Shown here one piece after another: positions 15,323-23,689 of a stretch of 39,085 nucleotides of DNA. Below the pieces are notes generated by a model, which was not told where the DNA came from, made no database searches, and worked only from the letters and a program-made list of their open reading frames with translations. The position numbers were made by a program, and so were the translations under genes. Positions within the stretch are counted from its first letter, which is position 1. Each line of letters starts with the position of its first letter. Origin of the DNA: Lachnospiraceae bacterium (GTDB taxonomy: Bacteria > Bacillota > Clostridia > Lachnospirales > Lachnospiraceae); NCBI GenBank assembly GCA_024691565.1, contig JAILNN010000123.1:1-39085 (forward strand). Direction: 5' to 3'.

Positions 15323-18184
15323 TTAATCAGTTCTCGCATTAGAGCTTGCTCTTTCTTTAACCTCACCAGACATCTTCTTCTTGTTAAAGTAATATTTATA
15401 GACGTCAGATGCAAGATAAGCTGCATTTGCAGATGTGTAACCATTAGGAATAACACAGGTTACTGAAATATCAGGATCACTATAAGGCGCATAGGAAACA
15501 AAGTATGCATGGTTTGCATGGAATACAGTCTGCTGAGCTGTACCTGTCTTACCAGCAACCTTAGTTTTTAATCCATCAAAATAACTCTTTATAGTGCTAT
15601 TGTTATCATTAACAACCATATACATACCAGAATGAACAGCATCCCAGGTTGTTTGAGCAATCTCAATCTCATTCTTTACCTTAGCTGAATTCTTAAGTAT
15701 AGTCTTACCCTTATAATCTTTAATCTTATCAATTAATGTTAGATTAAAGGTTGTTCCACTATTTGCAACAGCAGAAACATACCTAGATAGCTGAATTGGA
15801 GCAAAAGCATGTGTAGCCTGACCAATTGCAGATCTAACAGCATCAGTCTTGGAAAATTGAGGGTCAGCCTCTTGAACTTCAACTCCAGAGGTACTTGTTA
15901 AACCAAATTCCTTAGCATATTTCTTTAGTTTTTCAAGACCAACCTCATTCTTTACGTATCCATTTGAATCAGTTCCACTAAGTCTATATCCAACCTCATA
16001 GAAGAAATAGTTACATGAATCTCGAATAGCCTGGCTAACATTAATATCTCCATGAGAAATAGTAGACCAATCCTTAGGTGAAGGAGAAATTTTTGTAAAG
16101 TAAGTTCTATCATAAATCGTTTCACCCGGAGAAATCACACCCTCTTCCAAACCAGTTACCGCAGAAACAATCTTAAAGGTAGAACCTGGCGCAAGTTTTT
16201 CCTGTGTAGGTCTATTTAAAAGTGGTGATGATTTAGTTTCAAGCAGGTAATTATTGTAATATGATGAATCGACCTTATTAGCAAGTTTATTATTATCATA
16301 ACTAGGATAAGTAACCATTGCCTTAACTACACCAGTATTAACATCCGTAACAACAATAGAACCAGAACATGGGTCAAGTCCTAATTGTCCAGGTGTAATT
16401 TCAAGTTTTTTAATTTCATTAATCATAAATGAATAAGGTGAAATCACATGTTTCTTAAGTTGATTATATTTGCTTTCATTGAATTTTATATCACCCTGAT
16501 CATATAGCAATAAACAACATTCAGTTCCAGTAATATCATAATCATAAATCATTTCTGAATAAACAAGCTTAGAAAAACTTTTTTCCTTCTTAAACTGCTT
16601 AAAGCTATATTTTAAAAGGCTATTGTAAATCTCTTTATTGCTATAATAATTTTCACCAAGATTTAAAACACTTAAATCCATCCAATTCATGGTAATAGCA
16701 TATTGTATAAACTTGCTTAAACTTATTTTTTCATTATAGTAAGCTTCATATGTATCATCAGATGTATCAATCTCAGATACCAAAAGTATTCCATTATCTG
16801 CAAGGAAATCATAGAAATAATCTACATAATCCTGTCTAGAACCTTTAATATCTTTACCAGTAACCTTACTATCATAACCTAAGTCAGATTCAAGCTTTTT
16901 AAATGCTTTTTTACGTTTTTCTAAAAATCTTTTATGAACCTTTTTCTCAAGTTTTGAAGCATTCTTATCAGTAAAACGATTACAATTTATAATATTATTT
17001 TGGAATAATGCATCATAAACATCATTAATAGGAATCAAAATATCCGAAGAACTATGTCCCCTTGTTCCTGCATTACTACCAGTTTGTATCTTAGAAATAA
17101 GGATAGATGCCAAATGCTCTTCAAGTAGTTTGAAGCACTCTACTTGGAGTTTTGAATCAATAGTTAAATACAGATTATTACCAGGCCTTGCAACCTCGAC
17201 ACTCGCAACAGAAACAATTCGGCTTGTAGAAACATCGATAGTAAGCTCTTCCTCACCCTTTTTTCCCTTTAGATAATCCTCATATTCACTTTCAAGACCA
17301 GATAGACCAATCTGATCATCCTGTGTATAATCACTATCCTCTCCTGCTTCTTCAAGTTTTTCAGAAGTAATAGCACCCGTATATCCAAGCATATGGGCAA
17401 AATATTTACTTTTCTTATATACTCTCTTTGTATCTTCTACAACTTCAACACCAGGGATAATATCAGAATTTTCCTTGATTGTAGCAATTGTTTTTTCATC
17501 AACGTTTTTAGAAATAATAATGCTTTCAAACTCTTTAAAACGATTGATAAACATAGCATATCTAAGGGTCATTATTTTAAGTGCATCTTCATCAGAATAT
17601 TCATCACCGATACCAAAACTAGTATTCGCAGCATTTGGCTCATCTCTTAAATAATCAAAAAGCTCTTCGGCACTCATATCCTTCTTTTTACGAGCGGCTT
17701 CATCAGTTTCAAAATCCGAAACACCACCAGCCAAACCAAAGGCTTCAGCCTTATTTCTTAAAAGCTCATTTCCTTCGATATTATAAACTAACTTTCCCTT
17801 TTTGTTAAATTCAATAAAGAAGTCTACATCCAAGTCACTATTATTTGCCTCGAGAATTTTAATAAGTTTATAGAGAACCTCATTCTTTTCGTCTGAATCC
17901 ATATCAGAAAGCTTCCCATAATCTTGCAAAACAATATTATAAGCTAATTGATTATAAGCAAGTAAAACTCCGTTACAATCATAGATATTTCCACGAACTG
18001 CTTTTATCTCACGACTCTGGATTTTATTCTCTTTTGCAACATCTTCATAGGTATCCTGTTGAATAATTTGTAGATTTAAAAGACGAAAAATAAGGCACAC
18101 AAAAAGAACACCGTAGATTGCCATTGCAAGCCACAGCCTGTTATTAAAAAACTTTTTTAATCCTTCTTTTATATCATCAAACAT
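15323..18184 (-). CDS. mrdA: Class B penicillin-binding protein 2 with a large internal insertion
   Basis: PBP2 is the transpeptidase partner of RodA. One N-terminal membrane helix (about residues 17-39) leads into the pedestal domain (IKAVRGNIYDCNG, 60-72; GLSGLESEYEDYLKG, 293-307). The transpeptidase motifs are Ser668-Thr-Phe-Lys671, Ser723-Cys-Asn725 and Lys879-Thr-Gly881. At 953 residues it is roughly 300 longer than typical PBP2. Most of the excess is a Lys-rich, helical insertion (about 355-605) between LYLTIDSKLQ and SGSIVVTDVNTG, which are normally close together. The gene starts 42 bp after mreD. Confidence 0.93.
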   Translation of the reverse strand: MFDDIKEGLKKFFNNRLWLAMAIYGVLFVCLIFRLLNLQIIQQDTYEDVAKENKIQSREIKAVRGNIYDCNGVLLAYNQLAYNIVLQDYGKLSDMDSDEKNEVLYKLIKILEANNSDLDVDFFIEFNKKGKLVYNIEGNELLRNKAEAFGLAGGVSDFETDEAARKKKDMSAEELFDYLRDEPNAANTSFGIGDEYSDEDALKIMTLRYAMFINRFKEFESIIISKNVDEKTIATIKENSDIIPGVEVVEDTKRVYKKSKYFAHMLGYTGAITSEKLEEAGEDSDYTQDDQIGLSGLESEYEDYLKGKKGEEELTIDVSTSRIVSVASVEVARPGNNLYLTIDSKLQVECFKLLEEHLASILISKIQTGSNAGTRGHSSSDILIPINDVYDALFQNNIINCNRFTDKNASKLEKKVHKRFLEKRKKAFKKLESDLGYDSKVTGKDIKGSRQDYVDYFYDFLADNGILLVSEIDTSDDTYEAYYNEKISLSKFIQYAITMNWMDLSVLNLGENYYSNKEIYNSLLKYSFKQFKKEKSFSKLVYSEMIYDYDITGTECCLLLYDQGDIKFNESKYNQLKKHVISPYSFMINEIKKLEITPGQLGLDPCSGSIVVTDVNTGVVKAMVTYPSYDNNKLANKVDSSYYNNYLLETKSSPLLNRPTQEKLAPGSTFKIVSAVTGLEEGVISPGETIYDRTYFTKISPSPKDWSTISHGDINVSQAIRDSCNYFFYEVGYRLSGTDSNGYVKNEVGLEKLKKYAKEFGLTSTSGVEVQEADPQFSKTDAVRSAIGQATHAFAPIQLSRYVSAVANSGTTFNLTLIDKIKDYKGKTILKNSAKVKNEIEIAQTTWDAVHSGMYMVVNDNNSTIKSYFDGLKTKVAGKTGTAQQTVFHANHAYFVSYAPYSDPDISVTCVIPNGYTSANAAYLASDVYKYYFNKKKMSGEVKERASSNARTD

Positions 18185-18226
18185 CTGTCAATGCCTCTTA
18201 ATCACCATAACTAAATTTAATATAAA

Positions 18227-18763
18227 TTATATATCATTATCTTCAAATTCTTTAATATTAATTGGATATTTCATAGCAGGATGAAATTTTGAATCCATCC
18301 ATTTAACAAACAAATAAATAAAAGTACCAATAATAATTGTATAAATAGTTTCAGGTATAATAACTTCTTTTAAATATGTGAAAAATTCAATCTTTCCCCT
18401 CATTAAAAAATAACAAATATAATAAAAGAAGTTGAAAAGCAAATCACTTAAACCTAAAACAGCCATTGGAACATAAATATCCTGTTTAAAATAAAGATTT
18501 CTAGTTGTTCCTGTAATATATCCAACTACACTATATAAAATAATACTTACTCCAATTACTCGGTTATATAAAACATCAACCAAAAATCCAGAAACAACTC
18601 CAGCAAACATGCCTTCTTTAGGTCCATACATAAAAGCGAAAATCGTTGTAACTGCAAGAATTAAATTTGGAGCAACACCAAAAGGTCTTAAATACTCAAA
18701 TACGGTTGTTTGAAGTACAAACATAATAACAACCATTATAAAAGCGCTGATATATTTTTTCAC
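18227..18763 (-). CDS. mreD: Rod shape-determining protein MreD (GTG start)
   Basis: MreD is the polytopic membrane component of the elongasome. The 178-residue protein has about five to six hydrophobic helices and family-like stretches such as LRPFGVAPNLILAV and YGPKEGMFAGVVSGFLVDVLYNRVIG. The start is GTG overlapping the mreC stop as GTGA (18763-18760), a translational-coupling arrangement. The call rests on hydropathy, these motifs and its position after mreC. Confidence 0.9.
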   Translation of the reverse strand: MKKYISAFIMVVIMFVLQTTVFEYLRPFGVAPNLILAVTTIFAFMYGPKEGMFAGVVSGFLVDVLYNRVIGVSIILYSVVGYITGTTRNLYFKQDIYVPMAVLGLSDLLFNFFYYICYFLMRGKIEFFTYLKEVIIPETIYTIIIGTFIYLFVKWMDSKFHPAMKYPINIKEFEDNDI

Positions 18764-19632
18764 TTTAAAATATCCTCCAAATCGTCTGAATCCTTAAGTT
18801 CTGTAATAACAAGAACCATATCCAAACTCTGAAAATCCACAGCAGGAACTAATTCGCCAGATAAAGTAAGATTTGAAGAATTCTTAGTTATATTTTTAGA
18901 ATAACCAATAAGGATTCCAGGTAGATATCTATCACTAATTTGTGAGGTTACTACTGGATCTCCATCTTCTATTACTTCATCAGTTGTAATATTGGTAATT
19001 TTAATGGAACCATTATTAATTCCAGATAAAGAACCACTAACTATACAACTATCTTCAGTTTTCAAAAATGTACCAGAAACGTTACTTTCATCATCGATAA
19101 TTGACCTTACCCTGGAATAGGAATTATTAACCTCTGTGACTATTCCAACAAGTCCACCATCAGCAAGAACATTCTGATTCTTTTTAATTCCATCATCAGA
19201 ACCTTTATCGATAACGAATGAATTATACCAATTATCACCATCAGAACTAATAACTCTCGCTGCAACCTTCGGATAATCAGCATATTCCTCATCTAAATCA
19301 TAGAGCTGTCTAAAGGTTTCAAGCTCATACTTATCTCTTTCAAGAAGCTGATTTTCTTCAGAAAGTTCGCTAATCTGGCTTTTTAATTTTTTATTTTCTT
19401 TAACAAGTGATTCCATCGTATCGATATAATCTATCCTGTCATTAATCATTACACCAATACTGTTAATAGCCTTTTGCATAGGCATTACAACTTGACTAAC
19501 AGCATTTCTGACAGGAACCATCTTATCCTGAAACCTAAATGAAATAATCGCAAAAATAGTACAAACAACTATAAGAACAATTAAAATATATTTAGGATCG
19601 ATGGAAATATTGTTTCTTTGTCTAAGCTTCAT
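18760..19632 (-). CDS. mreC: Rod shape-determining protein MreC
   Basis: MreC is a single-pass membrane protein whose extracytoplasmic part organises PBP2. The 290-residue protein has a transmembrane helix (about residues 15-31), a coiled coil (about 65-108; KENKKLKSQISELSEENQLL) and the beta-rich MreC core (KVAARVISSDGDNWYNSFVIDKG, GLVGIVTEVN, SRVRSIIDDESNVSG, PGILIGYS). It lies 19 bp after mreB, with GGAGGA upstream of its ATG. Confidence 0.94.
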   Translation of the reverse strand: MKLRQRNNISIDPKYILIVLIVVCTIFAIISFRFQDKMVPVRNAVSQVVMPMQKAINSIGVMINDRIDYIDTMESLVKENKKLKSQISELSEENQLLERDKYELETFRQLYDLDEEYADYPKVAARVISSDGDNWYNSFVIDKGSDDGIKKNQNVLADGGLVGIVTEVNNSYSRVRSIIDDESNVSGTFLKTEDSCIVSGSLSGINNGSIKITNITTDEVIEDGDPVVTSQISDRYLPGILIGYSKNITKNSSNLTLSGELVPAVDFQSLDMVLVITELKDSDDLEDILK

Positions 19633-19651
19633 CTGTAAAAAAATCCTCCAA

Positions 19652-20665
19652 TCAATACAGTGACAAAGCGTATTTCTGAGCTATCTTAGGATTTTCCACT
19701 AAAACACCTAAGCCGGAAATTACAGTTCTTTGAGCGTGTTTTGTTGAATTAACCTTAATCATGGTTTCATTTGCAAGGAATTGATCCATTCCACTCACCC
19801 AAGAAGAACCACCAGTAAGATAAATTCCATTTTCTTTAATAGAATGAGTAATCTCTGGAGGTGTATGTTCAAAAATTGATTTTGTCTGTACAGCTATATC
19901 TGAAATTACATTTGAAATAAATGGATAAATTTCAGAAGAAGAAATCTTAATTTCACCAGGTAAACCAGTTAAAACATTTCTTCCAAAAGCTGTCACTTCC
20001 TTTTCATCATTTGTAGCACTAACCAAAACCTTTTTAAGGTTTTCAGCAGTTCTTCTTCCAATAACAAAATTATAATTCTTTCTAACATAGTTAAGAATTT
20101 GCATATCAAAATAGTTTCCTCCAAAAGGAAGAAGCTTTGTTACAATAATACCGCCACTTGCGAGAATAGAAATTTCAGTAGTATCGGCACCCATATTAAC
20201 AACAAGAATTCCTGAAGATGAATCTAAATCAATACCAAGACCTAAAACATCACAAATAGGTTTATCAATAAGCTTTACATTCTTTGGTTTTCCCTGACCT
20301 TCTGTAACAACCTGTTTAAAGGCCCTCTTATCAACCTCACTAAAATCAGCAGGAACAGCGATATAGAACTCAGAACCCTTAAGCTTTGGAGTTCCTGAGA
20401 CCTTTTCAGCCATAAAATCCCAAAGCTTAATCATATCATCCAAATCAGCTACAGCACCATTTTTCATAGGAAAATTAACATGAATACTATCTGGTGATTT
20501 TTCAAACATTTCATAAGCTCTATCACCCATGGCGATAGGTCTTTTATCTTCATTTTTACCAACAGTAGCAATCACATTATGTTCATTCATAATGATACCG
20601 TCTTTTTTTCTATATATCTTAATAGTACCGGTTCCAAAATCTATCCCATAAACCTTTTGAGCCAT
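19652..20665 (-). CDS. mreB: Divergent MreB-family actin homologue
   Basis: MreB forms membrane-associated filaments that guide elongation enzymes. The 337-residue protein keeps the actin-fold outline: DFGTGTIKIY (phosphate 1), AVPADFSEVDKRAF, VVNMGADTTEISIL (phosphate 2), LPFGGNYFDMQI, IGRRTAENLK and IYLTGGSSWVSGMDQFL. It differs from canonical MreB at diagnostic motifs: IEEPMAAAIGAG is IDKPICDVLGLG (residues 133-144) and GGGTT is GADTT (159-163). The position of the catalytic Glu (Caulobacter Glu140, from memory) is Lys135. Context with mreC and mreD supports an MreB role; MreBH- or Mbl-like paralogy cannot be excluded. Confidence 0.88.
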   Translation of the reverse strand: MAQKVYGIDFGTGTIKIYRKKDGIIMNEHNVIATVGKNEDKRPIAMGDRAYEMFEKSPDSIHVNFPMKNGAVADLDDMIKLWDFMAEKVSGTPKLKGSEFYIAVPADFSEVDKRAFKQVVTEGQGKPKNVKLIDKPICDVLGLGIDLDSSSGILVVNMGADTTEISILASGGIIVTKLLPFGGNYFDMQILNYVRKNYNFVIGRRTAENLKKVLVSATNDEKEVTAFGRNVLTGLPGEIKISSSEIYPFISNVISDIAVQTKSIFEHTPPEITHSIKENGIYLTGGSSWVSGMDQFLANETMIKVNSTKHAQRTVISGLGVLVENPKIAQKYALSLY

Positions 20666-20702
20666 ACTAAATATCCCTCCGCAAATTCTAATAATTATAT
20701 TA

Positions 20703-21410
20703 TCAATCTGAAATATAACCTTGATTTCTTAAACTCACATATTTATTATCACCAATAATTATGTGATCCAAAAAGTTGATTCCTACAATTCTTGAAGTCT
20801 TTTTTATTGCACAGGTAATATCAATATCATCCTTACTTGGTGTAGGATTTCCCGATGGATGATTATGAAGAATAATTATACTAACAGCTTTATATTTTAA
20901 AGCGTTATAAAAAATCTCCTTAGGTGTAATAAGCGCTGCATTAAATGAACCATGCGATAATTCAATTTCTCTTATTAAATCGTTCCTTGTATTTAATAAG
21001 ATTAAAATTACCTTTTCTGTCTCGCATTGTCTAAGAGTATTCATATAATACTTAGCTATTGTTTCTGAATCACTAAAGTTTTCGGTCTTTTCATAAATAT
21101 CAGACTTAATAATCCTCTTAGCAATTTCTCCTATGCATCGAAGTAAAATAACCTTTACTTCTCCAATTCCTTCGATTGAAGTTAACTCCTCAAGTTCACC
21201 TGATAAAAGTCCTGATATGCTTTTCCCAGGTAAATGGTTTAAAACTTCAAAAGCTAACTGCTCGGAATTCTTATTCTTAGTTCCATTTCTAAGAATAACA
21301 GCTAGCAATTCTGCATCATTCAGAGACTCTGCACCATATAGTTTACATCTTTCATATGGCCTTCTGAGCTCTGGTAGCTCCTTCATGGTGACATTGTTTT
21401 TTATATCCAT
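20703..21410 (-). CDS. radC: RadC/JAB-domain (MPN) protein
   Basis: This is a RadC-family protein whose biochemical role remains unsettled despite the historic DNA-repair name. An N-terminal helix-hairpin-helix-like region (ELLAVILRNGTKNKNSEQLA, SIEGIGEVK) precedes the JAMM metal motif HNHPSGNPTPSKDD. The ATG at 21410 is favoured because GAGAGGAG lies just before it. The longer reading starts at TTG 21446, overlaps the previous stop and lacks its own site. This gives 235 residues, a normal length. radC upstream of mreB is a widely conserved order. Confidence 0.92.
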   Translation of the reverse strand: MDIKNNVTMKELPELRRPYERCKLYGAESLNDAELLAVILRNGTKNKNSEQLAFEVLNHLPGKSISGLLSGELEELTSIEGIGEVKVILLRCIGEIAKRIIKSDIYEKTENFSDSETIAKYYMNTLRQCETEKVILILLNTRNDLIREIELSHGSFNAALITPKEIFYNALKYKAVSIIILHNHPSGNPTPSKDDIDITCAIKKTSRIVGINFLDHIIIGDNKYVSLRNQGYISD

Positions 21411-21442
21411 AAAACTCCTCTCACCATGCAGTAATTCTATTT

Positions 21443-22735
21443 TCAAATTGTCATTCTATCACAAAGCATAACCTTTTGTAAAGACATAGCAATACCAAAC
21501 TTTGCACTTTCATATGTGAGACCACCCTGGAAATATACAGCATAAGGCTCTTCTAGTGGACCATCAGCAGAAAGTTCGATTGACGAACCTTGAATAAAGG
21601 CACCAGCCGCCATAATAACATCACTGTGATAACCTGGCATCGCATATGGTTCTGGTGAAACAAATGAATCAACAGGAGACGCACCCTGAATTCCATTACA
21701 AAAAGCAATAAGCTTATCTGCTGAATTTAAACATACAGCCTGAATAATATCGGTTCTTTTTTCATCTGCAGGTGGAACTGCTTTATATCCCTCTCCTTCA
21801 TAAAGCTTTGCTGCAAGAATTGCTGCCTTAAGTGCTCCAGCAGTAACTATAGGTGCCATAAAAAATCCTTGGAAAAAGCTTCTATTTAAACCAAGCGTCG
21901 CACCAACTTCTTTTCCAAGTCCAGGAGCACTTAGTCTGTTTGCACAAAGTTCAATAATATCATCTCTACCTGCAATATATCCTCCAATAGGAGCAAGTCC
22001 ACCACCTGGATTCTTTATTAATGAACCAACAATTAAATCAGCTCCAACTTCAGATGGCTCTGTTAATTCAACAAATTCACCATAGCAATTGTCAACCATA
22101 ATATATAAATCATTATTTATATTCTTAATAAAAGAAATTAACTCTCCGATTCTTTCAACAGTATAAGAACTTCTAGTCTCATATCCTTTTGACCTTTGAA
22201 TCTCAACAAGCTTAATCTCAGGATGTTCCTCTAAAGTCTTACGAATTGCATCATAATCAAATTCGCCCTCTTCAGTTAAATCAACTTCTTTATAAGTTAT
22301 TCCAAACTCCTTTAAGGATCCTGGTGGATTATCTTCCTTAAGACCAATAACACCCTCTAAGGTATCGTAAGGTCTTCCAGCAGGGCAAAACATCATGTCA
22401 CCCGGTCTAAGAAGTGCTGAAAGCGCAATAGTCAGAGCATGTGTACCACAGGTAATACTAGGTCTAACTAAGGCTGATTCAGTTTTAAATACATTTGCAT
22501 AGACTTTTTCTAGAACCTCTCTTCCAAGATCGTCATAGCCATAGCCTGTACTAGATTCCATACAACCAGCACTTACTCTTGCTTCTCTAAAGGCATTTAA
22601 AACTTTCAATTGATTTAACTCTGCTCTTTTATCAATCTCTGAAAATCTTTCCTTTAACTCTTCCTCATACTTACTAATCTTATCAATAATTTCTTCTGAT
22701 ATACCCTGTTCTAAATAAATCTCTTTTAATGTCAT
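21443..22735 (-). CDS. Methionine gamma-lyase-family PLP enzyme (YnbB type)
   Basis: This 430-residue fold-type I PLP protein belongs to the family variously named methionine gamma-lyase-related or 'aluminium resistance' protein (PF06838, from memory). The PLP lysine is most likely in GSLIKNPGGGLAP. Other supporting stretches are GYGYDDLGREVLEKVYA, VRPSITCGTHALTIALSALLRPGD, IMVDNCYGEFVE and the C-terminal YFQGGLTYESAKFGI. The natural substrate is not established, so the name should not be read as proof of methionine cleavage. The gene follows the ATP-grasp gene by 15 bp and precedes radC. Confidence 0.85.
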   Translation of the reverse strand: MTLKEIYLEQGISEEIIDKISKYEEELKERFSEIDKRAELNQLKVLNAFREARVSAGCMESSTGYGYDDLGREVLEKVYANVFKTESALVRPSITCGTHALTIALSALLRPGDMMFCPAGRPYDTLEGVIGLKEDNPPGSLKEFGITYKEVDLTEEGEFDYDAIRKTLEEHPEIKLVEIQRSKGYETRSSYTVERIGELISFIKNINNDLYIMVDNCYGEFVELTEPSEVGADLIVGSLIKNPGGGLAPIGGYIAGRDDIIELCANRLSAPGLGKEVGATLGLNRSFFQGFFMAPIVTAGALKAAILAAKLYEGEGYKAVPPADEKRTDIIQAVCLNSADKLIAFCNGIQGASPVDSFVSPEPYAMPGYHSDVIMAAGAFIQGSSIELSADGPLEEPYAVYFQGGLTYESAKFGIAMSLQKVMLCDRMTI

Positions 22736-22750
22736 AATTCTTATTCCTTT

Positions 22751-23689
22751 TTATATTCTTTCCATAATGTATTCAATCATATAGTCACTTACACTAATAC
22801 CATTACATTCACTAATAACCTTGAAATGAGCATTGGAATTTACTTCACAAACAATATCAGCATAGTTTTTCATCCCAGAAAACATAAGATCAACTCCTGC
22901 AAAATCCAATCCTAAGGCTCTTGCAGCATTAAGTGCGAGTTTTATTTCTTCATCACAAGGCTCATAAGGTGTTGCAGTTCCACCATTTGTAACATTAGAA
23001 CGAAAATCCCCCTTTTCATTATTTCGATACATTGATGCAACTACTCTATCCCCAACAATTTGGATCCTAACATCCCTACCTCTACTATTTTCAATAAATT
23101 CCTGGCAAATAACTGGTCTAGATTTAGTTTTTTTAATTGTACTTAGAACTTCATCTTTATTATTTACTAGATAAACTTGAGAACCAAAGGAACCAAAACA
23201 CTCCTTCATAACAAAAGGAAATGAAAATTCCTTTAAAATACTGTCCAAAAAATCATAATCTGTATATCCAATATTTTCATATGTCATAGGAAGTATAACA
23301 GTTTTAGGAAATGGAATATGTTCATTAGATGAGTGTGTGAGATTCCAATCATATAGTCTTAAATATGTTTCATATTTATCATCAGAAGCCTTAATAGAAT
23401 CAATCGAATTAAAAACCCTTGTCTTGGTATTTTTTAGATACCTTTCAAGGGTATATCCAAGTCGAATATCCTTATCTCCCATCACAATAAAATCATAGGA
23501 ATCTAAGTTATTTAATATAGTATCTGAAGTCTTATTGTCGGAAAGGCTAATATAAAAATCAGCATTTCCAACACTATCAACTTCAATATCATATTTCTTA
23601 CAACTATTTTCAAGATATTCAACAAGTTCAGAATATTTTTTTCCATTCAAAAAAGAATTATATATAATTAAACCCTTTTTCTTAGACAT
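22751..23689 (-). CDS. RimK-like ATP-grasp amino-acid ligase, substrate unknown
   Basis: This 312-residue protein has the RimK-type ATP-grasp layout. The N-terminal alpha/beta domain ends in RVFNSIDSIKASDDKYETYLRL (two parts). The ATP-grasp body shows FPFVMKECFGSFGSQVYLV (nucleotide-binding Lys and Gly-rich loop), ICQEFIENSRGRDVRIQIVGDRVVASMYR and the metal-binding DIVCEVNSNAHF. Characterised relatives add glutamate or other amino acids to proteins, peptides or cofactors. The start lies inside ftsK (8-bp overlap) and AGGAGA precedes it, so translation is probably coupled to ftsK. No obvious acceptor protein gene is adjacent. Confidence 0.8.
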   Translation of the reverse strand: MSKKKGLIIYNSFLNGKKYSELVEYLENSCKKYDIEVDSVGNADFYISLSDNKTSDTILNNLDSYDFIVMGDKDIRLGYTLERYLKNTKTRVFNSIDSIKASDDKYETYLRLYDWNLTHSSNEHIPFPKTVILPMTYENIGYTDYDFLDSILKEFSFPFVMKECFGSFGSQVYLVNNKDEVLSTIKKTKSRPVICQEFIENSRGRDVRIQIVGDRVVASMYRNNEKGDFRSNVTNGGTATPYEPCDEEIKLALNAARALGLDFAGVDLMFSGMKNYADIVCEVNSNAHFKVISECNGISVSDYMIEYIMERI

